A DNA stretch of 26,443 nt from a virus. The notes below the pieces were generated by a model that saw nothing but the letters and a program-made list of their open reading frames with translations, searched no databases and was not told the origin of the DNA. Shown piece after piece: positions 1 through 7,347 of the stretch. Numbering within the stretch: position 1 is the first letter of the stretch; each line of letters opens with the position of its first letter. Made by a program: the position numbers and the translations under genes. The DNA lies in IMG/VR virus record IMGVR_UViG_3300043465_000133, positions 1-26,443 of that record. One strand, given 5' to 3'.

Positions 1-1199
1 AAGTAGTTTGCTTCTGTTGTATCTTGTGCTGTAAAATCAGCCGTGATTGAAACTGTATCTACACTACTACCTTTATATTGATAAACTTTATAGTTACTAT
101 GTATTAAATCACTTGGATCATATCCAGCACTGTATGTAACTGATATTGCCGGTGTATATGGGAAGATTACACCGTCTGTTCCTTGCAATGGTGCTAATAT
201 ACCTGCCTGACCTTTTGGCACTTTATACAAATAGTTTGCGTTTGGTGCTAGACTTAATCTTGCTCGCCAATCTGGCTTTTGCTGAAAGTTAGCACTATCT
301 TGTTTTGTTGCAGTGGCACGTGTATTGTTTAATGCAGTTGATATGCCTTGTCCACTGCCACCGGCTGACGGGTCAAATACACTTTCTTGAACTTCTTGTC
401 TAGGATCAAAGACATTTTCAGTAACCTCTTGCCTAGGATCAAAAACATTTTCTGTTATAGAACTGGGTGATGTTACTGTTTGTCCTTCTGTACCTATGTT
501 TGTGTTAGGGTCACTATTTGGATCTATATTTGGTTTATCAATTGGTATTTCTGTATCTTGATTTTGCCCGTCTTCACCAATATTAGTATTAGGATCACTA
601 TTTGGATCTATAACTTGTTGTTCTGATGCGTTTGCTTCTAAGAAAGCGGCATTGGTGGCCTCATTTTGCCCAGTAGCGAATTGAGGAGTAGCATTTTCAA
701 CCACTGGTTCAGAACCTATATTAGTATTAGGATCAGTGTTTGGATCTATTACTGATTGCTGAACTGGTTCAGGTTCTGTTGTAGTTGTTACTGCCGTGTT
801 AGATTGATCTGGTACAACCGTTTCAGGCGGAGTATTTGTGTTTGTATTTGGAGCACCAGTAGATGCTACTCCAGCCTGTGTGTTAGCATTGTTTATTGTT
901 GCTCTAAGTTGAAATAGCTGTGATGTTAATGTGGCTCTTACATATACTTCTGTTTTAGCTAAATTCTGTTTAATAGTATCTGTCTGTGCTTGTAAAGCTA
1001 ATAATCCAGGGTCTCTTGAGGTAATTCTAGGATTAGCGATTAAGTAGTCACTTATTTGTTGACCATTGGCTAGTAGTTGTTGTTCTAGCGCAGTGATCTG
1101 TGCTTCACCTTGTGCCTTTTGTTGGTTGACCGCATCTATCTGTGCCTGAGCATTGGCTGCAACTTGTTTCCATTCAGCGGCTGTGGTTGGGTTTGCCAT
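1..1199 (-). CDS. Tail/baseplate structural protein, partial (possible gp48/gp54-type)
   Basis: An open frame starts at ATG 1199-1197 and runs leftward off the window, giving at least 399 residues with no stop. Residues 1-110 are Gln/Ala-rich and probably helical. Then comes a Thr/Pro/Asn-rich linker with two kinds of internal repeat: IDPN(S/T)DPNTNIG three times and (T/Q)E(N/S)VFDP three times. The last visible part is a folded domain with PDWRARLSLAP, VIFPYTPAISVTYSAGYDP and HSNYKVYQYKGSSVD. That combination is, as I recall it, characteristic of baseplate or tail-tube-end proteins of T4-like marine phages (gp48/gp54-like), but I cannot confirm which. A purine-rich AAGGA site lies about 11 bases before the start and a late box (GATAAATA) 23 bases before it. 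The structural role is likely; the exact identity is uncertain because the C-terminus is missing. Confidence 0.7.
   Translation of the reverse strand, partial: MANPTTAAEWKQVAANAQAQIDAVNQQKAQGEAQITALEQQLLANGQQISDYLIANPRITSRDPGLLALQAQTDTIKQNLAKTEVYVRATLTSQLFQLRATINNANTQAGVASTGAPNTNTNTPPETVVPDQSNTAVTTTTEPEPVQQSVIDPNTDPNTNIGSEPVVENATPQFATGQNEATNAAFLEANASEQQVIDPNSDPNTNIGEDGQNQDTEIPIDKPNIDPNSDPNTNIGTEGQTVTSPSSITENVFDPRQEVTENVFDPRQEVQESVFDPSAGGSGQGISTALNNTRATATKQDSANFQQKPDWRARLSLAPNANYLYKVPKGQAGILAPLQGTDGVIFPYTPAISVTYSAGYDPSDLIHSNYKVYQYKGSSVDTVSITADFTAQDTTEANY
371..749 (-). repeat. Linker repeats inside the left tail gene
   Basis: Three copies of the IDPN(S/T)DPNTNIG unit (about 491-526, 576-611, 715-749) and three of the ENVFDP unit (about 371-450). 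They encode a flexible or extended linker between the helical N-terminus and the folded C-terminal domain. Confidence 0.75.
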
Positions 1200-1221
1200 A
1201 ATATGTTGTTATCCTTACTTA

Positions 1222-1229
1222 TATTTATC
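1222..1229 (-). promoter_or_regulatory. T4-type late promoter box for the leftward tail gene
   Basis: On the minus strand this reads GATAAATA, close to the T4 gp55-dependent box TATAAATA. It lies 23 bases before the ATG of the leftward gene. The surrounding AGATAAATATAAGT is repeated exactly before the fibre gene that starts at 20578. Confidence 0.6.
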
Positions 1230-1231
1230 TA

Positions 1232-1238
1232 CTAAATA
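1232..1238 (+). promoter_or_regulatory. Possible rightward late promoter box (CTAAATA)
   Basis: CTAAATA lies back to back with the leftward box at 1222-1229, about 90 bases before gp55. If functional it would let gp55 reinforce its own expression late. The distance to the gene is long, so this is a weak call. Confidence 0.35.
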
Positions 1239-1272
1239 AAGTAGTATTTTTACCCTTTCCCTCACAAAATAG

Positions 1273-1301
1273 TTGCTATTCTGCAACAATAATGTTATAC
1301 T
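1273..1301 (+). promoter_or_regulatory. Sigma70-like promoter for gp55
   Basis: TTGCTA (1273-1278), a 17-base spacer and TATACT (1296-1301), with TG one base before the -10 hexamer (extended -10). It precedes the gp55 start by 25 bases. A promoter read by unmodified host polymerase is expected for a late sigma gene. A similar TTGCTA-N18-TATAAT lies before gp47. Confidence 0.55.
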
Positions 1302-1326
1302 TACATCAACATAATAACGGAGAACT

Positions 1327-2232
1327 ATGTCCCTACCCTCACGCAAACCTGTCAACTATTTAAATAATAAAGACATTCTAAAAGAGATACACGAAAGCAA
1401 AAACGCTTATTGTTACTTTGCAGACCCAAGCTATCATCGCTATGATTTTATTGTAGATATGCCCCAATCTAGTATTGAAGAAAGCTTAGAATATGCATTC
1501 AAACCAGAAACTATTCAACAAGCAAAAGAAACACGTGCTTTACGTCTTAGCTTAGAACAAGGTAGTAAAGATGCTGTTAGCCCAGATTCAATAGAAATCA
1601 CAGATTTAGTATTTCGTGTAATGACTTGGGATCATGTTCCGGTTGCACCAAAACAACCCCGCAAAACAGTTAAAAAGAAAACAGCAAAGGATATCTTTGA
1701 GTTTGAGGAAGCTGACCCAGATGAGATTTTTGCTGACTTAGAAGATAATACTACCAAAGCTGAAGTAGATGACATGGTTCACGTTAAAGTAAACTTTCCC
1801 CCATTCCAACATTATAAAATAGATTCAACTAATACATTTAAATGTGTTGGTAAAAGTCATTGGGAAGGTGATTTAGAAACTGGAAATTTCAACAAAGAAC
1901 ATGGTAAAATCACAAACAAACTTGCCCGTATGTATATTATGATGTGCGAAAAATACGCAATGAAATATAATTGGCGTGGGTATACATACAACGATGAGAT
2001 GCGTAATAGTGCTATCCTTCAACTAACATATGTTGGCTTACGATTCAATGAAGCCAAATCAGCAAATCCATTCGCTTATTATACGGCTGCTATCACTAAT
2101 AGCTTCTGTAGGGTATTGAATACAGAAAAACGCAATCAAAACATACGTGATGATATATTAGAAATCAATGGTCTCAATCCAAGTTGGTCACGACAGGGTA
2201 TTGGAACTAGTTCTACAGTATACGAAGAATAA
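1327..2232 (+). CDS. gp55: Late-transcription sigma factor, T4 gp55-like
   Basis: This 301-residue protein is predicted to direct host RNA polymerase to phage late promoters. Residues about 194-282 match the sigma70 region-2-like core of T4 gp55: LARMYIMMCEKYAMKYNWRG, then YTYNDEMRNSAI, NPFAYYTAAITNSFCRVLN and a basic EKRNQN stretch, which in the family form the -10 recognition and polymerase-binding helices. T4 gp55 is 185 residues, so this protein has an extra N-terminal part of more than 100 residues. That part holds a Lys-rich patch (110-121) and an acidic segment (125-142) that looks like a flexible linker. The ATG has an upstream CGGAGAA ribosome site. The gene is alone between a sigma70-like promoter and a terminator hairpin, which suggests independent control. 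Late boxes before many structural genes in the window fit its role. Confidence 0.88.
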   Translation: MSLPSRKPVNYLNNKDILKEIHESKNAYCYFADPSYHRYDFIVDMPQSSIEESLEYAFKPETIQQAKETRALRLSLEQGSKDAVSPDSIEITDLVFRVMTWDHVPVAPKQPRKTVKKKTAKDIFEFEEADPDEIFADLEDNTTKAEVDDMVHVKVNFPPFQHYKIDSTNTFKCVGKSHWEGDLETGNFNKEHGKITNKLARMYIMMCEKYAMKYNWRGYTYNDEMRNSAILQLTYVGLRFNEAKSANPFAYYTAAITNSFCRVLNTEKRNQNIRDDILEINGLNPSWSRQGIGTSSTVYEE

Positions 2233-2239
2233 TTTAACC

Positions 2240-2270
2240 AAAGCCGTTGCTATGTGTAACGGCTTTATTA
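2240..2270 (+). terminator. Terminator hairpin after gp55
   Basis: A perfect 9-base-pair stem AAAGCCGTT / AACGGCTTT (2240-2248 with 2258-2266) has a 9-base loop and is followed by AT-rich sequence rather than a pure T run. It separates gp55 from gp47. The alternative TTG start of the gp47 frame at 2247 falls inside this hairpin, which argues against that start. Confidence 0.65.
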
Positions 2271-2276
2271 TATAAT
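2247..2276 (+). promoter_or_regulatory. Possible sigma70-like promoter for the gp47 operon
   Basis: TTGCTA (2247-2252), an 18-base spacer and TATAAT (2271-2276). The predicted transcription start would coincide with the gp47 ATG at 2283, implying a leaderless message. The -35 lies inside the terminator hairpin. No ribosome binding site is visible before gp47, which fits a leaderless mRNA but does not prove it. Confidence 0.35.
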
Positions 2277-2282
2277 AGACAA

Positions 2283-3299
2283 ATGAGTAACCTTTTTAAA
2301 AAAGCCGCTGTGTTCACTGATATTCATTTTGGATTGAAGTCTAACAGCTTACAACACAACCAAGACTGTTCCGATTTCGTAGATTGGTTCATTCAAAAAG
2401 CAAAAAAAGAAAACTGTGAGACTTGTTTCTTCTTGGGCGATTACAACCATCATCGTGCAAGCATTAACATTCACACATTACAATTTGGATTACAAGCATT
2501 GGAGAAATTAAGTGCTAACTTTGATACTGTATATTTTATACCAGGCAATCACGATCTTTATTATCGTGACCGTAGGGACATTCATAGTGTTGAGTGGGCT
2601 AAACATTTACCAAACGTTAAAATCGTCAACGACTTCTTCCAACAAGGAGATGTAGTTATTGCACCATGGCTTGTACATGATGATTACAAGAAACTACAAA
2701 AGATGAGTGGCAAATATATGTTTGGTCATTTTGAATTACCTTATTTCCACATGAACGCTATGGTAGAAATGCCTGATCATGGTGAAATCAATGAGGATCA
2801 ATTGGGTGGATTTGAAAAAGTATTCAGTGGTCACTTTCATAAACGACAAGCACGTAAGAACATTTGGTATATCGGTAATGCTTTCCCGCATAACTATGCT
2901 GATGCAGGTGATGACGCACGTGGCATGATGATATTAGAATGGGGAACTGAGCCTGTATTTCATACATGGCCAAGACAGCCAGTATTCCGTGTTCATAAAC
3001 TATCAGACATTTTAGAAAACCCTGAGGGCTTGCTATTGATTGATAGTCATGTTAGAGTACATCTTGATATTGAAATCTCATATGAAGAAGCTAACTTCTT
3101 GCGTGAGACATGGATACCAGAACATAAACTAAGAGAGATGGCATTGATTCCTATGAAAGTAGAACAAAATGAAAATGGTCAAACTGCTGACGGACTTAAG
3201 TTTGAAAGCGTAGACCAAATTATTATTGACCAAATTAATAGTATTGAATCAAATAATTTTGATAAGAAGATTCTTTTGGACATTTACAACAACCTATGA
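2283..3299 (+). CDS. gp47: Recombination endonuclease subunit, T4 gp47 / SbcD / Mre11-like
   Basis: The predicted product is a 338-residue metallophosphoesterase, the nuclease subunit that pairs with gp46 to resect DNA ends for recombination-dependent replication. All the family metal-binding motifs are visible: D13-x-H15 (FTDIHFG), G52-D53 with NHHR, P87-G-N-H-D91, then FGHFELP and SGHFHKRQ. T4 gp47 is 339 residues, so the length fits. I chose the ATG at 2283 rather than the in-frame TTG at 2247, because TTG lies in a terminator hairpin and the family begins a few residues before the first Asp-x-His motif. The stop overlaps the gp46 start by four bases (ATGA), so the two are translationally coupled as expected for a heteromeric complex. 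Confidence 0.92.
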   Translation: MSNLFKKAAVFTDIHFGLKSNSLQHNQDCSDFVDWFIQKAKKENCETCFFLGDYNHHRASINIHTLQFGLQALEKLSANFDTVYFIPGNHDLYYRDRRDIHSVEWAKHLPNVKIVNDFFQQGDVVIAPWLVHDDYKKLQKMSGKYMFGHFELPYFHMNAMVEMPDHGEINEDQLGGFEKVFSGHFHKRQARKNIWYIGNAFPHNYADAGDDARGMMILEWGTEPVFHTWPRQPVFRVHKLSDILENPEGLLLIDSHVRVHLDIEISYEEANFLRETWIPEHKLREMALIPMKVEQNENGQTADGLKFESVDQIIIDQINSIESNNFDKKILLDIYNNL

Positions 3300-5374
3300 T
3301 TACATTACAAGACATTACATTACGCAATTTTCTATCTATCGGACAAGTAACACAAGCAGTAGACTTTGACAAGAAAGACTTAACACTTATTCTAGGTGAA
3401 AACTTAGACTTAGGTGGTGATGGTGCTCGTAATGGCACAGGTAAGACAACCTTGATTCAAGGTCTTTCCTACGCATTGTTTGGTACACCCATTAATAATA
3501 TTCGTAAAGATAATTTAGTTAATCGTACAAATGGTAAAGCCATGATGGTTACATTGACTTTCAATGTCAATGGTACTAACTATAAGATTGAGCGTGGTCG
3601 TAAACCCAATGTGTTGAAATTCTATGTAAATGATATTCAGGATAAAGCTTCTGAGGATCAGCAAGGCGAGAATAAAGAAACACAGGCTGCGATTGAAAAA
3701 GTTATTAATATGTCAGCCGACATGTTCCGTCACATTGTTGTATTGAATACATACAGCGAACCATTCTTAGCATTAAAGAATAACGAACAAAAAGATATTA
3801 TTGAACAGTTAATGGGTATCACATTACTAAGTGAGAAAGCTGAAATCATTAAAGAAATGATACGCCGTAGCAAAGATGATATTCAGCAAGAAGAATTTAG
3901 AGTTAAAGCTATTGAAGAAGCTAACAAACGTGTCAAAGAACAGATTGATGCATTGAAACGCAGACAAACATTGTGGTTGAAGAAACATGATGAAGATTTG
4001 ACTACACTTGCGTTACAGTACGATGAACTAAGCAAGATTAACATTGAAGCAGAGTTACAAGCACATAAAGATTTGAACGTTTGGACTAAGCAAAAAGAGG
4101 CACAAGACACATACAATGCGTTAGTTGCTCGTTCAACTGCTTGGCAACAAAAACATGACACAGATGTTTCAATAGCACACAAGGCTTACTCTCTTAAAAA
4201 TGAGTATGACATTGAAGCTGAACTTAAGTCATGGAATGATTTAAAAGAATGGCTACATGATGAGACTGAACAAAAATCTATAGCAACAATAATCGATACC
4301 CTAACCAAAAGTATCACAAAAGAAAAAAAGTTAATAGATAAACTGGTTCGGGAAGTTAAAGAACTTGAGGATCATAAGTGTTATGCTTGTGGTCAAGACT
4401 TCCATGATGATAAGCATTTAGAAGTTACATTAGAAAAGACTACAGTACTTGAGAATGCCCGTGCTGAGTTGGCTGAACTTGAAAGTCAAATGTCAATCAA
4501 TCAGTCATTGGTTACTAAATTAGGGACTAAACCCACTCCATCATATAAAACTGAAGCAGAAGCAATTCGTCATAGTGGTGATGTATCTAACTTGAAGAAA
4601 GTATGGGAAGATAAGAAACAAGAATCTAATCCATTTAGTGAACAACTAAATGAACTTACTGGTATTGAGTTAGGACCACAACCTGTAACTCACTATGATA
4701 CAGAAGGAGAAGCAATCAAACATTCAAGTGAGATTGCAAACATTCTAAATCAGATTGACAACAAGTCACAAGAGACTGATCCATATAGTGAACAAGTTGT
4801 TGAGATGGAAACGCAAGCATTACAAGCGATTGACTTTGAAGCTATCAATAAACTAACACGAACTATGGAACATCAAAAGTTCTTATTAGATTTGTTAACT
4901 AGCAAAGATAGTTTTGTTCGTAAGAAGATTATTGACCAGAACTTAAGTTATTTAAATGCAAGACTAACACATTACTTAGATAAGATTGGTCTACCACATC
5001 AGGTTATCTTTAAGAATGATTTGCAAGTTGAAATCACTGAGTTAGGTCGTGAGCTTGACTTTGATAATCTGAGTCGAGGTGAACGTAATCGTTTGATTCT
5101 TGGCTTGAGTTTTGCTTTCCGTGATGTATGGGAATCATTGTATAGCCCAATCAATACATTATTCATTGATGAATTGATTGACAGTGGTCTTGATACAATG
5201 GGTGTTGAGAATAGTTTAGCGATTCTTAAAGACATGTCACGTAGACGACAGAAATCTATTTGGCTTGTGTCACATAGAGAAGAACTAGCAGGTCGTGTAC
5301 CTAATGTATTGAAAGTTGTTAAAGAGAACGGCTTTACAAGTTACAGTAACTCGGTTGAGATAGACAATGCCTGA
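3296..5374 (+). CDS. gp46: Recombination ATPase subunit, T4 gp46 / SbcC / Rad50-like
   Basis: This 692-residue SMC-like ATPase is the partner of gp47. The Walker A motif is at residues 43-51 (GARNGTGKT). A long coiled coil is broken by a zinc hook, CYAC at 362-365, where two monomers would join. The ABC signature is LSRGERNRL from residue 592, and Walker B is LFIDE ending at D625-E626, followed by a D-loop-like IDSGLD. A late switch histidine is present in VSHREE. T4 gp46 is about 560 residues, so the coiled-coil arms are longer here. It overlaps gp47 at its start and the radical SAM gene by eight bases at its end, so the three are probably one transcript. Confidence 0.93.
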   Translation: MITLQDITLRNFLSIGQVTQAVDFDKKDLTLILGENLDLGGDGARNGTGKTTLIQGLSYALFGTPINNIRKDNLVNRTNGKAMMVTLTFNVNGTNYKIERGRKPNVLKFYVNDIQDKASEDQQGENKETQAAIEKVINMSADMFRHIVVLNTYSEPFLALKNNEQKDIIEQLMGITLLSEKAEIIKEMIRRSKDDIQQEEFRVKAIEEANKRVKEQIDALKRRQTLWLKKHDEDLTTLALQYDELSKINIEAELQAHKDLNVWTKQKEAQDTYNALVARSTAWQQKHDTDVSIAHKAYSLKNEYDIEAELKSWNDLKEWLHDETEQKSIATIIDTLTKSITKEKKLIDKLVREVKELEDHKCYACGQDFHDDKHLEVTLEKTTVLENARAELAELESQMSINQSLVTKLGTKPTPSYKTEAEAIRHSGDVSNLKKVWEDKKQESNPFSEQLNELTGIELGPQPVTHYDTEGEAIKHSSEIANILNQIDNKSQETDPYSEQVVEMETQALQAIDFEAINKLTRTMEHQKFLLDLLTSKDSFVRKKIIDQNLSYLNARLTHYLDKIGLPHQVIFKNDLQVEITELGRELDFDNLSRGERNRLILGLSFAFRDVWESLYSPINTLFIDELIDSGLDTMGVENSLAILKDMSRRRQKSIWLVSHREELAGRVPNVLKVVKENGFTSYSNSVEIDNA

Positions 5375-6248
5375 TATTTTTCGTTTTCAGGATACAAAGA
5401 TTGTACATTTTGAACCAACAACAAACTGCAATGCGGCTTGTCCGCAATGCTTGCGTACCAGAACATCATTTGAACCTAATGAGTTAACTCTAGAGGATGC
5501 TAAAGTAATATTTTCTCCCGATGTTGTAAGACAGTTAGAGAAAATATATATGTGCGGTAACTATGGTGATCCAGCAAGTGCAAGACAATCCATAGAGATG
5601 TATGAGTATTTTAAAGAATGCAATCCTAATATCGTTATTGGGATGAACACTAATGGTGGTATTCGTTCACCTGACTGGTGGACACGATTAGCCAAAGTTA
5701 TGAATGGACCAAATGATTATGTTGTGTTTAGTATAGATGGTTTGGAAGATACAAATCATATCTACAGAAAAAATGTTCGTTGGTCAAAGATTATAGAGAA
5801 TACACAAGCATTTATTAATGCAGGCGGTAATGCTCATTGGGACATGTTAATATTTGAGCATAACAAACATCAAGTAGATACTGCATATGAGTTAGCTAGA
5901 CAGTTAAGATTTAAATGGTTTCGTGCAAAGGTCAGTAGACGTTTTCAACGATTCCCAGTAGATGGCATTACAGCTCCTTTAGAGTTTATGGATCATAGAG
6001 TATTTGAAGGGCAGATAGAGTGTAGTGCTATGAACGAGAATAGTATATATGTTGATGCTTCGGGAAGAGTGTATCCATGTTGTTGGCAAGGAGAAGCAGA
6101 ACATCAGCCCAACATTGTTCAATGGTTTTCTGATTTATCAGATACATGGAATACAAATCCAAATAATATATGTAAGAAGTCTTGTTTAAAAAATAATACA
6201 GGCACATCTTTTTCTAATCAGTTTTTAAGACAAATAGAAATAAAATAA
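5367..6248 (+). CDS. Radical SAM protein with twitch/SPASM-like C-terminus
   Basis: This 293-residue protein carries the radical SAM cluster motif C21-x3-C25-x2-C28 (NCNAACPQC), which holds a 4Fe-4S cluster and cleaves S-adenosylmethionine to make a radical. Other hallmarks of the barrel follow in order: CGNYGDP at 63-69 in place of the usual GGEP loop, MNTNGG (93-98) and FSIDG (121-125). The C-terminal part has C219, C238-C239 (RVYPCCWQG), C269 and C273, a spacing like the auxiliary cluster region of SPASM or twitch enzymes that modify peptides or other macromolecules. The substrate cannot be told from sequence and no precursor peptide gene is visible. The start overlaps gp46 by eight bases, so it is made together with the recombination nuclease. 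Identification as radical SAM is firm; its role is unknown. Confidence 0.88.
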   Translation: MPDIFRFQDTKIVHFEPTTNCNAACPQCLRTRTSFEPNELTLEDAKVIFSPDVVRQLEKIYMCGNYGDPASARQSIEMYEYFKECNPNIVIGMNTNGGIRSPDWWTRLAKVMNGPNDYVVFSIDGLEDTNHIYRKNVRWSKIIENTQAFINAGGNAHWDMLIFEHNKHQVDTAYELARQLRFKWFRAKVSRRFQRFPVDGITAPLEFMDHRVFEGQIECSAMNENSIYVDASGRVYPCCWQGEAEHQPNIVQWFSDLSDTWNTNPNNICKKSCLKNNTGTSFSNQFLRQIEIK

Positions 6249-6279
6249 TTTATATGCCAAGTTTACGATAAGTAGTAGT

Positions 6280-6849
6280 ATGACAAGTCCACAAAAAGCA
6301 AAAGGTTCAGGTTTTGAACGAGAAATCGCTAAATATCTCAGTGAGTTGTACGGTGAAAGTTTCATTCGTGCACCAGGATCCGGTGCTTATATAGGTGGAA
6401 AAAATCAATCAAGAACACAGATACTACATGAAGGTCAGATTAGAAGTTTTAAAGGGGACATAGTTCCTGGACAAACTTTTACTAAGATGAATGTAGAATG
6501 TAAGTTCTATGCTGATTTTCCGTTTCATTTATTACTTTCAGGGGAATGCAAAGTGATAGATGCTTGGCTAGAACAACTCATGGATGTAGCTGATCCTGAC
6601 GATTGTAATATTCTTTTTATGAAGTTCAATCGTAAAGGTCGTTATATTGCTGTACAAAGCAAACTAACATGGGTCACTGACAATTTCTTATATTATACAA
6701 GTCCCAAGAATGGTGATTGGATAATAACAGAGTTTGACAGTTTCTTCTCACTTAACAGTAAACTACTAAAAGCATATTCAGGCTCACCAGACACCACGTC
6801 AAATCAAACTGTTACAAATAACAACATCCTCACAATAGAAACCTTATAA
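6280..6849 (+). CDS. PD-(D/E)XK nuclease, Hjc-resolvase-like
   Basis: This 189-residue protein looks like a small PD-(D/E)XK nuclease. The N-terminus has KGSGFEREIAKYL with E14, then a basic segment with RAPGSGAY, G59-D60-I-V-P and E73-C-K75. This order (E ... GSGA ... GD ... ExK) resembles Hjc-type Holliday-junction resolvases and related phage nucleases. T4 itself uses the unrelated endonuclease VII (gp49), so this could be a functional substitute that trims branched DNA from gp46/47-driven recombination; that is inference from position. It lies 31 bases after the radical SAM gene with no good ribosome site before its ATG. The tail after about residue 165 is Thr/Asn-rich and probably disordered. 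A restriction-type or repair nuclease is the alternative. Confidence 0.72.
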   Translation: MTSPQKAKGSGFEREIAKYLSELYGESFIRAPGSGAYIGGKNQSRTQILHEGQIRSFKGDIVPGQTFTKMNVECKFYADFPFHLLLSGECKVIDAWLEQLMDVADPDDCNILFMKFNRKGRYIAVQSKLTWVTDNFLYYTSPKNGDWIITEFDSFFSLNSKLLKAYSGSPDTTSNQTVTNNNILTIETL

Positions 6850-6854
6850 AAATT

Positions 6855-7347
6855 TGTTGTCTGCATTGGCAGACCTCCTTGAGTTTGTACAGATTGTGCT
6901 GTGCTGACGGATCTGGAGTAAGCGTGTGTAGCGATATACACGGAATACCGAGAAGGCAATCGACAAAGCGAACCTTCAACAAGTCTATTGATATTTTATC
7001 TTGAATCAATAGAATGTGCGTTGCTGAATGAAACACTAAAGTGCGTAAATTCAACTACAATCCCATATACTTTACAGAGCAACCGGTAGCATTTAATAGC
7101 ATCAAATAGCTAATTGAATGGGGAATAGATAACACTGGACGACGGGCGTGCAAACAACCTTTACCATTGGTAGTGCTGAATAGCACTACCATGGCTTCAA
7201 AGCGGCAATATAGTCCGTACTAGATTACAGTAAAAGACAATAGATAACCGTAAAAAATAAGAACGAACGAAGTGAGTTCTTAGATGAACGAAGTTCATCT
7301 TTACAAAGAAACAACCCGATGTGATAAATGAACAGTTACGGGTTTGA
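6855..7347 (+). ncRNA. Candidate large structured RNA of unknown class
   Basis: This 490-base gap between convergent genes has no convincing reading frame on either strand but many strong stem-loops. They are 6859-6864/6869-6874 (6 bp, ATTG loop); 6923-6930/6935-6942 (8 bp with one G-U, GCGA tetraloop); 6952-6956/6973-6977; 6984-6992/7005-7013 (9 bp perfect); 7169-7177/7182-7190 (9 bp perfect, extended by 4 bp across one bulge); 7258-7264/7276-7282; 7282-7289/7293-7300 (8 bp, GAA loop); and 7313-7318/7339-7344. A longer helix (6854-6859 with 6977-6982) could close the first domain. This density is far above the coding regions nearby. The strand is a guess: the GNRA loop and a TATAAA box at 6845-6850 favour plus. 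No tRNA, tmRNA or RNase P signature was found. Confidence 0.5.
7313..7344 (-). terminator. Possible terminator for the leftward gp26 pair
   Basis: AACCCG / CGGGTT forms a 6-base-pair stem with a 20-base loop. On the minus strand it is followed by GTTTCTTT, and it begins just after the stop of the 75-residue gene. The loop is long for a classical terminator, so it may instead be the 3' helix of the structured RNA read in the other direction. Confidence 0.35.

Noticed and set aside
2247-2282. In-frame TTG start adding 12 residues to gp47
   Set aside because: It lies inside the gp55 terminator hairpin, and the family motif Asp-x-His should be near the N-terminus as it is with the ATG at 2283.
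6855-7347. tRNA, tmRNA or RNase P RNA in the gap
   Set aside because: No T-loop sequence, acceptor pairing, tag frame or RNase P conserved core was found by eye.
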